DNA from: an uncultured Eubacteriales bacterium | Lineage (GTDB): Bacteria > Bacillota > Clostridia > Christensenellales > Aristaeellaceae | NCBI GenBank assembly: GCA_902801165.1 | Contig: CADCHI010000017.1 | Location: forward strand, 1-64,000 | Length of the DNA stretch: 64,000 nucleotides | Direction of reading: 5' to 3' | Part shown: piece by piece, positions 46,175 through 54,473 of the stretch | Numbering within the stretch: position 1 is the stretch's first letter | Layout of the letters: the number at the start of each line of letters is the position of its first letter | The notes under the pieces: model-generated | Databases searched by the model: none | Told to the model about the DNA's origin: nothing | Seen by the model: only the letters and a program-made list of their open reading frames with translations | Program-made: the position numbers and the translations under genes

Positions 46175-47011
46175 ATGAACATGAATCACAATCCGATGAA
46201 TCGCCGCCTGGGCGGCAATAGATACTTTGGCAATGACGAAGGCGCGTTCCAGACGCTGCCCGTGCACCCGCGCCGGGAGGACCACGACATGCCCCGAGGC
46301 TTCGGTCCCGAGGGCGGCATGGGCCCCCGCGGCGGAAACGGCCCCCATGGCGGCATGGGCCCCGGCGGCGGCATGCCGCCCCATGGTGGAAGGCCGCCCC
46401 GCGGCGGAATGCCTCCCCACGGCGGTAACGGTCCCCACGGTGGCATGGGTCCCGGTGGCATGGGTCCCGGCGGCGACATGCCCCACGGCGGGATGCGCCG
46501 TCCCAACCCCGAGTTCCTGAAGCGGCGGATCGAAGAGGCCGACCTGACGGACCTGATCGAGATGGCCGGCCGCATGGTGCACCGCCGCCCCGTCGGCGGC
46601 CCGGCGGCCCACGGCCAGGCCCTGATCCTGTCCATCCTGGCGGGCCGGGACGCCCTGTCCCAGCGCCAGCTGCAGCAGATGCTGGGCATACAGCCCGGGT
46701 CGCTGAGCGAGATCCTGACCAAGTTGGAGGGCAAGGGCTACCTGACCCGGGAGAAGGCCGAGGATCGGCGCGGCAACCTGCTGCGCATCACCGAAGCGGG
46801 CCGCGAGGCCATGCTGGATCGGGAATCCGCCCCGGCGGACGACCGCTTCTCAGCCCTGAGCGAGGACCAGCAGGACCAGCTGGCGGGCCTGCTGCGAACC
46901 CTGGTGGTCGACTGGTGCGACCGGCTGGAGACCCTCCCCGGGGTCGGCCACGGCAGGACCCCCGGCAGCCCCGCGCTGCCGGAGCTTCCCCCGGACGCCG
47001 AGGAGGTTTAA
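46175..47011 (+). CDS. MarR-family regulator with a His/Gly/Pro-rich N-terminal arm
   Basis: A 278-residue protein. Residues about 40-110 are a low-complexity arm of PHGG, PRGG and MGPGG blocks with at least seven His. Residues about 120-260 are a MarR winged helix: LSQRQLQQMLGIQPGSLSEILTKLEGKGYLTREKAEDRRG is split as recognition helix (GSLSEILTKLE) and wing (DRRGNLLRITEAG). Ordinary MarR proteins are about 150 residues, so the arm is an addition. The His-rich blocks could bind metal, but this is inference. The start at 46175 has SD AAAGAAAGG; ATG 46181 is an alternative. Confidence 0.9.
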   Translation: MNMNHNPMNRRLGGNRYFGNDEGAFQTLPVHPRREDHDMPRGFGPEGGMGPRGGNGPHGGMGPGGGMPPHGGRPPRGGMPPHGGNGPHGGMGPGGMGPGGDMPHGGMRRPNPEFLKRRIEEADLTDLIEMAGRMVHRRPVGGPAAHGQALILSILAGRDALSQRQLQQMLGIQPGSLSEILTKLEGKGYLTREKAEDRRGNLLRITEAGREAMLDRESAPADDRFSALSEDQQDQLAGLLRTLVVDWCDRLETLPGVGHGRTPGSPALPELPPDAEEV

Positions 47012-47145
47012 GACCCCTTCCCCTGCCCTTGGAGCGCGTTTCCGAATCCATCTGGATGCATCATGGGCACGCGCTCCAGGGAGCTTCCCAAGGCGGGCCC
47101 AGCCCAACTTCTGCCAAGTTTTCTTCTTATTTTTTCCACCAGTGA

Positions 47146-47174
47146 TTGACAGCCTGTAACGAATCGTTTATAAT
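47146..47174 (+). promoter_or_regulatory. Promoter of secreted protein A1
   Basis: Consensus TTGACA (47146-47151) and TATAAT (47169-47174), 17 bp apart, about 70 nt before the ATG at 47245. Confidence 0.92.
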
Positions 47175-47244
47175 TTACGTGTTAGTAATGAGAGTATGTT
47201 CTTTTGCGGCTCTTGTTGCAATACACAGTATTAGGAGGATAATC

Positions 47245-48012
47245 ATGAAGAAACTGCTTTGCATGCTGCTGATCGCCGCGCTGTGCTGCGCGGTCATCCC
47301 TGCCATGGCCGAAGAGACCGACATCGGCGCTCTGGGCTCCGTGACCGTCACCCCGTCCGCCGAGAAGGGCATGGGCATCGCGCTGGAGGGCGAAATGCCC
47401 GAGCGCAGCCTGCTGGATGACTCCATCACCAAGAACGACATCGACAAGGCTGCCGACGACATCACCCGCGCTTCCACCAGCGACAGCGTCACCATCAGCG
47501 GCAACCAGTACACCGTTCGCACTCCCTACAACGTGACCTTCAACTACACCGCCCCCAACGGCGTGTACGTGCTGACCCAGGACTACAACCAGCAGTCCCA
47601 GCTGTTCAACCAGTTCTACAGCGATCCCCAGGGCGTGTGCAACACCTTCATCGAGCGCGGCATGCACTTCAACATGTATGACTCCGCCTCCCGCGTGGAT
47701 GTCTACCTGTATCTGTTCGACACCCCCGTGGCTGCCGCCTATCCGAACGCCAACAACATGTCCTCCGCAGACGCCGAGGCGCTGGTTGGCTACATGTTCA
47801 CCGACAGCGGCTACTTCCTGAACTGCACCGAGGCCGTGTTCGGCTGGGCCGGCGGCAACGTGTGGTTCGTCGGCGACGGCCGCACCGTGGACGGCTACGT
47901 CGTGCTGTGCACCTTCGTCAACGGCCGCGAAATCTATGGCCGCGTGAAGGTCACCTCCGACGCCGAGTACAACACCATCATCAGCCTGCTGGAGAACCTG
48001 ACCATTTCCTGA
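47245..48012 (+). CDS. Secreted protein A1, paralogue of 51149-51913
   Basis: A 255-residue exported protein of unknown function. Residues 1-23 are a signal peptide ending AMA before EE, with no lipobox Cys positioned for lipid attachment. The mature part has a short Asp/Thr-rich region, then a compact domain (about 80-250) with the shared motifs ISGNQYTV, TPYNVTF, YVLTQDY and NCTEAVFGWAGGNVWFVGD. It is strikingly similar to A2 at 51149-51913. The fold resembles no family I can name. SD TAGGAGG precedes the ATG. It has its own consensus promoter and terminator. Confidence 0.85.
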   Translation: MKKLLCMLLIAALCCAVIPAMAEETDIGALGSVTVTPSAEKGMGIALEGEMPERSLLDDSITKNDIDKAADDITRASTSDSVTISGNQYTVRTPYNVTFNYTAPNGVYVLTQDYNQQSQLFNQFYSDPQGVCNTFIERGMHFNMYDSASRVDVYLYLFDTPVAAAYPNANNMSSADAEALVGYMFTDSGYFLNCTEAVFGWAGGNVWFVGDGRTVDGYVVLCTFVNGREIYGRVKVTSDAEYNTIISLLENLTIS

Positions 48013-48038
48013 TGAGATCCGGTCACCGGCTGAGATGA

Positions 48039-48077
48039 GCATGGAGGTTGGGCTTTGCTCAACCTCCATGCTTCTTT
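48039..48077 (+). terminator. Terminator after A1
   Basis: GCATGGAGGTTG and CAACCTCCATGC form a 12-bp stem, followed by TTCTTT. Confidence 0.88.
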
Positions 48078-48095
48078 GAATCGTGCATGATCGGG

Positions 48096-48149
48096 AAGGC
48101 GGAACGCTCTCCCGTGCCGGCGGGTTCCGGTGGAACGCGCCGGCGGTCA
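48096..48149 (+). other. Shared leader motif, copy 1
   Basis: This stretch, AAGGCGGAACG to CGCCGGCGGTCA, aligns with 50979-51031 (AAAGCGGAACG to CACCGGCGTTCA). Both contain GGCGG then a small hairpin, GTTCC-GGT-GGAAC here and GTCCC-GAG-GGAAC there. It lies between the A1 terminator and the C11 protease gene. Confidence 0.65.
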
Positions 48150-48173
48150 TCGAATGAAGGGGGTTATTACCAA

Positions 48174-50765
48174 ATGAAAAAGTGCTTACGGATCGCCCTG
48201 GCCTGCGTGCTGGCCGCGTGCCTGCTGGTGACGGCTGCCTTCGCCGACGGCATCGGCTCCCTGAGCGGCGGCAACGGCAATGGCGGCAGCGGCAGCATCG
48301 GCTCTCTGAGCGGCAACGGCGGCGGCGGCAATGGCGGCGGCGTCGGCTCCCTGGGCGGCGGTTCCCACCTGTCCAACGCGGCGGCCGTGCCCCAGCAGAT
48401 CGACCTGGGAGACGTCTCCGTCTCCGTCCATGACAACAAGGCCCTCACCCTGATGGTGTACCTGTGCGGCAGCGACCTGGAGTCCAACTACGGCTGCGCC
48501 TCCAACGACGTGTTCGAGATCGCGCAGTCCAACTTCAACACCGACGCGGTCAACGTGCTGGTCACCACCGGCGGCTCCTTCCGCTGGGCCATCCCCGGCA
48601 TCCCCACGGACCGGAACGTCATCTGGGAAATGGACCCCGCCGGCATGGCGGCCTCCGTCGCTGAGAACCCGCAGGAGTCCTACACCCTCGAGGAGATCAT
48701 GCCCCACGTGCGCAAGGCCATGACGCCCGTCTACGAGGGCGACAACACCAGCATGGGCGCGTCCCAGACGCTGAGCGATTTCCTGGAGTTCTGCCACACC
48801 TACTATCCGGCGGACGACTTCGCGCTGGTGCTGTGGAACCACGGCGGCGGCCCCAACCAGGGCGTCTGCGTGGACCGTCAGTTCTCCGACGACATGATCA
48901 AGATGGACGAGCTGGTCGCCGGCCTGGCCGCCAGCCCCTTCGCCACCGAGAAGCTGGAGTGGATCGGCTTTGACGCCTGCCTGATGGGCTCCGCCGAGAT
49001 CGCCATGCAGGTGTCCCCCTACGCCAACTACATGCTGGCCTCCGAGGAGACCGAGCCCGGCTCCGGCTGGAACTACGCCTTCCTGAACGGCATCGAGAAC
49101 GACGCCTCCGGCGCCGTGACCGGCCAGCGCGCCGTGGACGCCTTCGTCGACGAGCTGGTGGCCGCCGGCGAGGCCTACAATCGCACCTATGACATCACCC
49201 TGTCCTGCATCGACCTGTCCCAGATGGACGCGGTGAGCCAGGCCGCGGAGGTCCTGTTCGCTGAACTGGACGGCATCCTGACCGCCGAGACCTATGTGGA
49301 CTTCGCCCGGGCCCGCGAAGCCGGCGCGAACTTCGGCCACGCCGACGATCCGCAGCGCTCCAGCGACTACGACCTGGTGGACCTGAACAGCCTGGTGAGC
49401 CGCCTCGACATCGCCTCCGAGGCCGCCCGCAGCGCCATGACCGACGCCCTGAACGCGGCCATCGTGTACTCCCGTTCCACCATCGAGAACGCCCTGGGCC
49501 TGTCCATCTACTACCCCTACTTCAGCACCAAGCTGTACGACTACTTCGTGGAGAACTTCCGCAGCGTCAGCCTCTCCTCCGCCTACACCGACTTCGTGGC
49601 CCACTCCGTGGACCTGCAGAAGGGCGGCACGGTGGATTGGAGCGGCATGTCCACCATCTCCCACCTGGGCGTGCGCGACGTGCGCTCCCTGTTCTCCCTG
49701 GAGCTGACCGAGGAGCAGCTGAACTTCCTGGCCTCCGCTTCCCTGGAGGTGTTCGAGGACAACGGCTCCGGCAGCTACGCGCTGGTTTCCGCGATGCCCG
49801 AGATCGAGGTCGACGGCACCACCCTGTCCTCCGAGTACGTGCACCGCGCACTGTTCATGGTGGACGCCGAGGGCAACCCCACCTCCCCCGGCCTGCCCTA
49901 CATCGTGCTGGACAACGGCGACTACGGCGTCGAGGTCGAGCTGAGCGCCCACGACGAGAACGGCGAGGAGCTCTACCGCGACCGCGCCATGATGCACTTC
50001 GTGATGTCCAACAAGGAGGGCAACCTGGAGGTCACCGATATCCTGGGCTATGACGAGGTCCAGGGCAGCTACCTGCAGCGCTTCGCCATCAACCTGGCGG
50101 ACTACGACACCCTGGAGGTCACCCGCAGCCTCCGCGAGCCCTCCGAGTACGCCGAGGGCACGCTGAACAGCTGGAACGACTGGACTGTCACCGAGGAGAC
50201 CGTCTACACCTGCAAGCTGAGCGAGGGCGAGGGCATGATGCTGCTGCACGATATCATCGACCACAGCAAGCTGTACGTCTCCTTCGCCGTGCGCGACTAC
50301 CAGAACAACAACTTCCTGAGCGGCCTGACCGCGCTGGGCGGCGGCATCAGCCCCGACGACAACACCCTCATCCTCACCTACGACGACCTTGAGATGCTGG
50401 TGCTGAGCAACGCCCAGTTCGCGCCTCGCGCGAACGGCGCCGCCACCACCGCCACGCTGACCCTGGATGTGCAGAACATCTTCGGCCAGGAGGTCATCGT
50501 GCGGATCGAGAACGTCTGCTTCGAAGGCGACGCCACCGACCTGACCACCGACCTGTACGGCTTCGGCGAGAACTACGGCCTCGTGGACCAGGAGACCCAG
50601 CGGCTCATACTGACCGTGCCCTCCGACATCCTGCTGGCCCATCCGCAGCTGACCAACATCACCTTCGACCTGGTTCTGGTGGACCCCTCCGACGAGGTCA
50701 CCGAGCTGGGCCGGGTGCCCGTCAGCGGCGCCCTGAACCAGGACTACAGCTTCATGCAGGCCTGA
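48174..50765 (+). CDS. Secreted clostripain-like (C11) cysteine protease B1
   Basis: An 863-residue exported protease. The signal peptide ends near residue 25 (AFA). A Gly/Asn/Ser-rich linker (about 28-68; SLSGG and GNGGGG blocks) precedes the C11 domain (about 78-480). The catalytic dyad is His223 (LWNHGGG) and Cys269 (FDACLMGSAE). Clostripains cleave after basic residues and need Ca2+ and self-processing; that is family knowledge. Residues 487-863 are a separate beta-rich C-terminal domain starting VDWSGMSTISH and ending QDYSFMQA. Protein B2 is this domain alone. The ATG at 48174 follows GAAGGGGG. Confidence 0.92.
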   Translation: MKKCLRIALACVLAACLLVTAAFADGIGSLSGGNGNGGSGSIGSLSGNGGGGNGGGVGSLGGGSHLSNAAAVPQQIDLGDVSVSVHDNKALTLMVYLCGSDLESNYGCASNDVFEIAQSNFNTDAVNVLVTTGGSFRWAIPGIPTDRNVIWEMDPAGMAASVAENPQESYTLEEIMPHVRKAMTPVYEGDNTSMGASQTLSDFLEFCHTYYPADDFALVLWNHGGGPNQGVCVDRQFSDDMIKMDELVAGLAASPFATEKLEWIGFDACLMGSAEIAMQVSPYANYMLASEETEPGSGWNYAFLNGIENDASGAVTGQRAVDAFVDELVAAGEAYNRTYDITLSCIDLSQMDAVSQAAEVLFAELDGILTAETYVDFARAREAGANFGHADDPQRSSDYDLVDLNSLVSRLDIASEAARSAMTDALNAAIVYSRSTIENALGLSIYYPYFSTKLYDYFVENFRSVSLSSAYTDFVAHSVDLQKGGTVDWSGMSTISHLGVRDVRSLFSLELTEEQLNFLASASLEVFEDNGSGSYALVSAMPEIEVDGTTLSSEYVHRALFMVDAEGNPTSPGLPYIVLDNGDYGVEVELSAHDENGEELYRDRAMMHFVMSNKEGNLEVTDILGYDEVQGSYLQRFAINLADYDTLEVTRSLREPSEYAEGTLNSWNDWTVTEETVYTCKLSEGEGMMLLHDIIDHSKLYVSFAVRDYQNNNFLSGLTALGGGISPDDNTLILTYDDLEMLVLSNAQFAPRANGAATTATLTLDVQNIFGQEVIVRIENVCFEGDATDLTTDLYGFGENYGLVDQETQRLILTVPSDILLAHPQLTNITFDLVLVDPSDEVTELGRVPVSGALNQDYSFMQA

Positions 50766-50779
50766 CGCCTTGAACGGCG

Positions 50780-50812
50780 CGCCCCCGACCATTGCGATCG
50801 GGGGCGTTTTCT
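50780..50812 (+). terminator. Terminator after the C11 protease gene
   Basis: CGCCCCCGA and TCGGGGGCG with a 9-nt loop, followed by TTTTCTT. Confidence 0.9.
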
Positions 50813-51057
50813 TGGAATTGTACATGATTAGAGTGTGTTTCTAAAATGAGGGATGTGCAGTTTCGAGCAGGTAATCATTCATTTCAAGGCGGTTTTCCGC
50901 AGGCTTAGTGGCGCTAAGTCAAGGGAAGCGGGTTCCGCAGGAACACGTCGACAATTATTTGATGGGTACACGCTTTGGAAAAGCGGAACGTCCTTCGGGG
51001 CGGCGGTCCCGAGGGAACGCACCGGCGTTCACCTGCTCCTGCGGACGCTGCTTTCTG
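50813..51057 (+). other. Intergenic region with the shared leader motif, copy 2
   Basis: A 245-bp stretch with no gene that I recognise. It has a small hairpin GTTCC-GCA-GGAAC at about 50929 and the leader motif at 50979-51031, which lies upstream of the A2 promoter. A short open frame here (50853-51152) has no SD or known domain and runs into A2, so it is rejected. Confidence 0.6.
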
Positions 51058-51085
51058 TTGACATTAATTCCAATTTATGTATAAT
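51058..51085 (+). promoter_or_regulatory. Promoter of secreted protein A2
   Basis: TTGACA (51058-51063) and TATAAT (51080-51085) with a 16-bp spacer, 63 nt before the ATG at 51149. Confidence 0.88.
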
Positions 51086-51148
51086 TGAACTGTACATTAT
51101 TTGTGTGTGCCAACCCCTGCCGACACCGAACAAAGGAGGATTATGTCC

Positions 51149-51913
51149 ATGAAGAAACTCATCTGCATGCTGCTGATCGCCGCGCTGTGCTGCGCGGTCG
51201 TGCCCGCCCTGGCCGAGGAGATCGGCGCGCTGGGCGACGTCACCGTCACCCCCTCCGCCGAGAAGGGCCTCGGCCTCGACGTTGAGAACGAAGCCCCCGA
51301 GCGCAGCGCGGAAACCGACCTGATCGCCAAGAGCGACGACATCAAGGCGGCCGAAGACGACGCCACCCGCGCCGGCGCCGGCGACACCGTCACCATCAGC
51401 GGCAACCAGTACACCGTCATCACCCCCTACAACGTGACCTTCAGCTACACCGCCCCCGCGGGCACCTATGTGCTGACCCAGGACTACGTCCAGCAGGCTT
51501 CGCTGTTCGCCCAGTTCTACTCCGACCCGCAGGCCGCCTACAACAACTTCGTCCAGAACAAGGTGCACCTGAACATGTACGACCCCGCCACCCGCACCGA
51601 CGTCTACCTGCGCGTGTGCGACACCCCCCTGGCCCAGCAGTTCCCCAACGCCAACGCGCTGACCGCCGAACAGGCCACCGCCATCGTGGAATTCATGTTC
51701 ACCCGCCCCGAGTACTTCCAGAACTGCACCGAGGCCGTGTTCGGCTGGGCCGGTGGCAACGTCTGGTTCGTCGGCGACGCCCGCACCACCACCGGCGAGA
51801 TCGTGCTGAGCACCTTCGTCAACGGCCATGAGGTCTGGGAGAACGTGAAGGCCACCACCGACGCCCAGTACGACAAGGTCATCGAGATGCTGAACTGCCT
51901 GACCGTCTACTGA
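51149..51913 (+). CDS. Secreted protein A2, paralogue of A1
   Basis: A 254-residue exported protein with the same plan as A1: signal peptide (1-22, ends ALA), Asp/Ala-rich segment, then the domain with ISGNQYTV, TPYNVTF, YVLTQDY and NCTEAVFGWAGGNVWFVGD. Sequence is very similar to A1 over its length, so the two arose by duplication. AAAGGAGGA lies 8 nt before the ATG at 51149; an ATG at 51143 is too close to the SD. Own promoter; two repeat elements follow the stop. Confidence 0.85.
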   Translation: MKKLICMLLIAALCCAVVPALAEEIGALGDVTVTPSAEKGLGLDVENEAPERSAETDLIAKSDDIKAAEDDATRAGAGDTVTISGNQYTVITPYNVTFSYTAPAGTYVLTQDYVQQASLFAQFYSDPQAAYNNFVQNKVHLNMYDPATRTDVYLRVCDTPLAQQFPNANALTAEQATAIVEFMFTRPEYFQNCTEAVFGWAGGNVWFVGDARTTTGEIVLSTFVNGHEVWENVKATTDAQYDKVIEMLNCLTVY

Positions 51914-51921
51914 TGCATACC

Positions 51922-52037
51922 ACCCGGTCGTAAGTGACCGCATTTTGCAGGCGCAGCCAACACAGCAAGCAAGAATCTCTGCCTGTTCTTTTTCGTCGGC
52001 GGAGATTCTTGCGTTTGCGGGCTTTGTCAGCGATCTG
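51922..52037. repeat. 117-bp intergenic element, copy 2
   Basis: This 116-bp copy starts ACCCGGTCGTAAGTGA and ends TTTGTCAGCGATCTG. Arms GCAAGAATCTC (51969-51979) and GAGATTCTTGC (52002-52012) match copy 1 except for the A-T to G-C covariation. Adjacent to the stop of A2 and directly followed by the GGGACTGTCTCAAAAT element. Confidence 0.88.
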
Positions 52038-52038
52038 A

Positions 52039-52205
52039 GGGACTGTCTCAAAATAAACAGCATTGCGGAATCCATTCGTAGGGACGGCAGAAATGCCGCT
52101 GGGAGCGGACCCCTCCGTCGCGGGCGCCAATTATGGCGCCCCTACGGCGCTTTCTGAATCATCGTCCGATGATCCCTTCGCAATTCGCTATTTTGAGACA
52201 GTCCC
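52039..52205. repeat. GGGACTGTCTCAAAAT inverted-repeat element, complete
   Basis: A 167-bp element with 16-bp perfect terminal repeats, GGGACTGTCTCAAAAT and ATTTTGAGACAGTCCC. Inside, CGTAGGGA (52077-52084) and CCCCTACG (52139-52146) enclose two further stems, CGGCAGAAATGCCG and GGCGCCAATTATGGCGCC, the same module as at 33830-33881. No open frame inside. This is the layout of a small non-autonomous element (MITE/REP-like). Confidence 0.9.
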
Positions 52206-52393
52206 TTTTCGCACAGACCACGCGTGAAAAAGACGAATTACAGCCCCGATGCCCTCGATGCTATAATGGAGATACGTTAAGAGGCATGCCTGCGCGCTCT
52301 TCCATGCGCGGAGGCACGCGAATCAATCCGGGGTTTCCAACGGCAGGAGGAGAGGGAGCCGTCCGCCAACAGGCGCGCCCGGGCCCGCCGCGG

Positions 52394-52422
52394 TTGACAT
52401 CGGATTTCGGAGTCACTATAAT
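52394..52422 (+). promoter_or_regulatory. Promoter of secreted protein B2
   Basis: TTGACA (52394-52399) and TATAAT (52417-52422) with a 17-bp spacer, about 70 nt before the ATG at 52493. Confidence 0.92.
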
Positions 52423-52492
52423 CTATGGTGCCGACGATGGATTCGCGCCGCCTGCGCAACGCTCATCTATCATAAACGGGGAGGATAATTCT

Positions 52493-53734
52493 ATGAAAAA
52501 GCTCGTCTGCGCGCTTCTGGCCGTCATGCTCTGCTGCACAGCCACGTTCGCCATGGCGGAGGAAGCAGAGCGCTCCACGCGCCAGTCGAAGAATTCGATG
52601 GTCGATTGGAGCGGCCTGGTCACCGAGTCCCACAGCGGCGTCCGCGACGTGCGTTCGCTGTTCTCGCTGCGGCTGACGGAGGCCCAGCTGGGCTTCCTGG
52701 CCGGCATCAACCTGCAGGTATTCGAGCTCGACGAATCCGGCAGCTATGCCCTGGTTTCGATGATGCCCGAGATCGACATCGACGGCACCACCCTGTCCTC
52801 CGAATACGTCCACCGTGCGCTGTTTATCGTCGACCCAGAGGGCAACCCCATCTCCCCCGGTCTGCCCTATACCGTGCTGGACAACGGCGAATTCAGCGTC
52901 CAGGTGGCGCTGATCGCCCACGACGAAAACGGCGAGGAGCTCTACCGCGACCTCGGCGTGATGCACTTCGTGATGTCCAACGAGGAGGGCAACCTGCAGG
53001 TCACCGAGATCCTGGGCTTCAACGACCTCCAGGGCAGCTTCCTGCAGCGCTACACCCTGAACCTGGCCGACTACGACACGCTGGAGATCATTCGCGAGCT
53101 CCGGACGCCCACGGAGTTCTCCGGGGGCACGCTGAACAGCTGGAACGAATGGCCCCTCACCAGCGAGACCGTCTACACCTGCAGGCTGAGCGAGGCCGAA
53201 GGCATGATGATGCTCCACGACGTCATCGACCACAGCCGGCTGTACGCGGCCTTTGCCATCCGCGACTACCAGAACTACTACTACCTGAGCAGCCTGATCG
53301 CGCTGAACGCCGGCGGCCTCACCGACGGCGGCCTCCAGCTCACCACCTACGACGACCTGGACATGCTGCTCCTGGACAACGCCCAGCTCTCCATCCGCGA
53401 AAACGGCGCGAACACCACCGCCCTGCTGACCATGGACGTGCAGAACATCTTCGGCCAGGAGGTCGCCGTGCGGATCGAGAACGTCTGCTTCGAGGGCGAC
53501 GCCACCGACCTGACCGCCATGCTGTACGGCTTCGGCGAGAACTATGGCCTCGTGGACCAGGAGACCCAGCGGCTCGTGTTGTCCGTGCCCGCCGACGTCC
53601 TGCTGGCGCATCCGCTGCTGACCGGCATCACCTTCGACCTGGTGCTGGTGGACCCCGTCGACGAGACCGTGGAGCTCGGACGGGTGCCCGTGACCTTCTC
53701 GCTGCACCAGGACTTCAGCTTCATGCAGGGCTGA
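52493..53734 (+). CDS. Secreted protein B2: the C11 C-terminal domain without protease
   Basis: A 413-residue exported protein. A signal peptide (1-22, AMA) and a short linker lead directly into the domain that forms residues 487-863 of the B1 protease. Shared motifs include VDWSG, SGVRDVRSLFSL, GSYALVS, GTTLSSEYVHRAL, NSWN-W, NIFGQEV and RIENVCFEGDATDL. No His/Cys dyad remains. A transcription leader of about 70 nt follows a consensus promoter, and SD GGGGAGGA precedes the ATG. Its role is unknown; it could bind the same partner as B1, inhibit it, or form mixed complexes. That is inference. Confidence 0.88.
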   Translation: MKKLVCALLAVMLCCTATFAMAEEAERSTRQSKNSMVDWSGLVTESHSGVRDVRSLFSLRLTEAQLGFLAGINLQVFELDESGSYALVSMMPEIDIDGTTLSSEYVHRALFIVDPEGNPISPGLPYTVLDNGEFSVQVALIAHDENGEELYRDLGVMHFVMSNEEGNLQVTEILGFNDLQGSFLQRYTLNLADYDTLEIIRELRTPTEFSGGTLNSWNEWPLTSETVYTCRLSEAEGMMMLHDVIDHSRLYAAFAIRDYQNYYYLSSLIALNAGGLTDGGLQLTTYDDLDMLLLDNAQLSIRENGANTTALLTMDVQNIFGQEVAVRIENVCFEGDATDLTAMLYGFGENYGLVDQETQRLVLSVPADVLLAHPLLTGITFDLVLVDPVDETVELGRVPVTFSLHQDFSFMQG

Positions 53735-53754
53735 CGCGCAGTCCAAAACATCAA

Positions 53755-53788
53755 TGGACCCAATCCTTAGAGGATTGGGCCCATTTTT
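53755..53788 (+). terminator. Terminator after B2
   Basis: TGGACCCAATCC and GGATTGGGCCCA with a TTAGA loop, then TTTTTAT. It ends the secreted-protein cluster and faces the ABC genes on the minus strand. Confidence 0.9.
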
Positions 53789-53801
53789 ATGGAAACTCGA
53801 C

Positions 53802-54473
53802 TCATTCCCGGGTCAGCCGCCCGCTGTCCATGCGATAGACGGCGTCGGCGTACCGCGCCGCCCCGGCCTCGTGGGTCACCAGCAGCACCGCGGCGCCCTG
53901 CCGCGCCGTATCCCGGAGCAGCTCCAGCACCGCGGCGGTGTTCCCGTCGTCCAGGTCGCCGGTGGGCTCGTCCGCCAGCACCACGCTGGGCTCCAGGATC
54001 AGCGCCCGGGCGATGGCCATGCGGCGCATCTCGCCGCCGGAGAGGTCGCCGGGCCGCACGTCCGCCAGGTCGGCGATGCCCATCCGCTCCAGCAGCTGCC
54101 TCGCCCGCGCCTCCGGCACGGGACCCCTGCCGTACAGCCGCGCGGGCAGCAGCACGTTCTCCAGCACCGTCAGGCTGTGCAGGCCGCTCTGGCCCTGGGG
54201 GATCACGCCGACGCGTCGGTTGCGCAGCCGCGACAGCGCGCCGTCGGGCAGGGCGTACAGGTCGGCATCGTCCAGCCACACCTTCCCCGTGGAAGGCGCC
54301 AACAGGCCCGCCAGCAGGTTCAGGAGCGTGCTCTTGCCGCTCCCCGAGCGCCCGGTGATCTCCGTCACCTGCCCTTCGGGAAGCTCGAAATCGGTGGGCT
54401 GCACCGCCGTAAAGACGTTGCTGCCGTCCCGCTTGCGATAGTAGTTCTTGCTGATTCCCTCTGCCCGAAGCAT
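53802..54473 (-). CDS. MacB/LolD-type ABC transporter ATP-binding protein
   Basis: A 223-residue ATPase with Walker A GRSGSGKST (about 41-49), a Q-loop PQGQSG, signature LSGGE and Walker B VVLADEPTGDLD. The last motif is typical of MacB/LolD-type ATPases, which power extrusion or extraction across the membrane instead of import. The H-loop is in THEAG. Its ATG overlaps the stop of the FtsX-like permease (TGATG). The pair forms one transporter. Confidence 0.93.
   Translation of the reverse strand: MLRAEGISKNYYRKRDGSNVFTAVQPTDFELPEGQVTEITGRSGSGKSTLLNLLAGLLAPSTGKVWLDDADLYALPDGALSRLRNRRVGVIPQGQSGLHSLTVLENVLLPARLYGRGPVPEARARQLLERMGIADLADVRPGDLSGGEMRRMAIARALILEPSVVLADEPTGDLDDGNTAAVLELLRDTARQGAAVLLVTHEAGAARYADAVYRMDSGRLTRE

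Noticed and set aside
48186-50825. 879-codon minus-strand frame opposite the C11 protease
   Set aside because: Opposite strand of a clear protease gene; product has no known domain and no ribosome-binding site.
50979-51031. Riboswitch upstream of the A2 gene
   Set aside because: The motif was compared from memory with common classes (c-di-GMP, ZTP, fluoride, THF) and does not match them, and it lies upstream of the promoter.
50853-51152. Open frame of 99 codons before A2
   Set aside because: No SD, no domain, overlaps the promoter and start of A2, and contains the shared leader motif.
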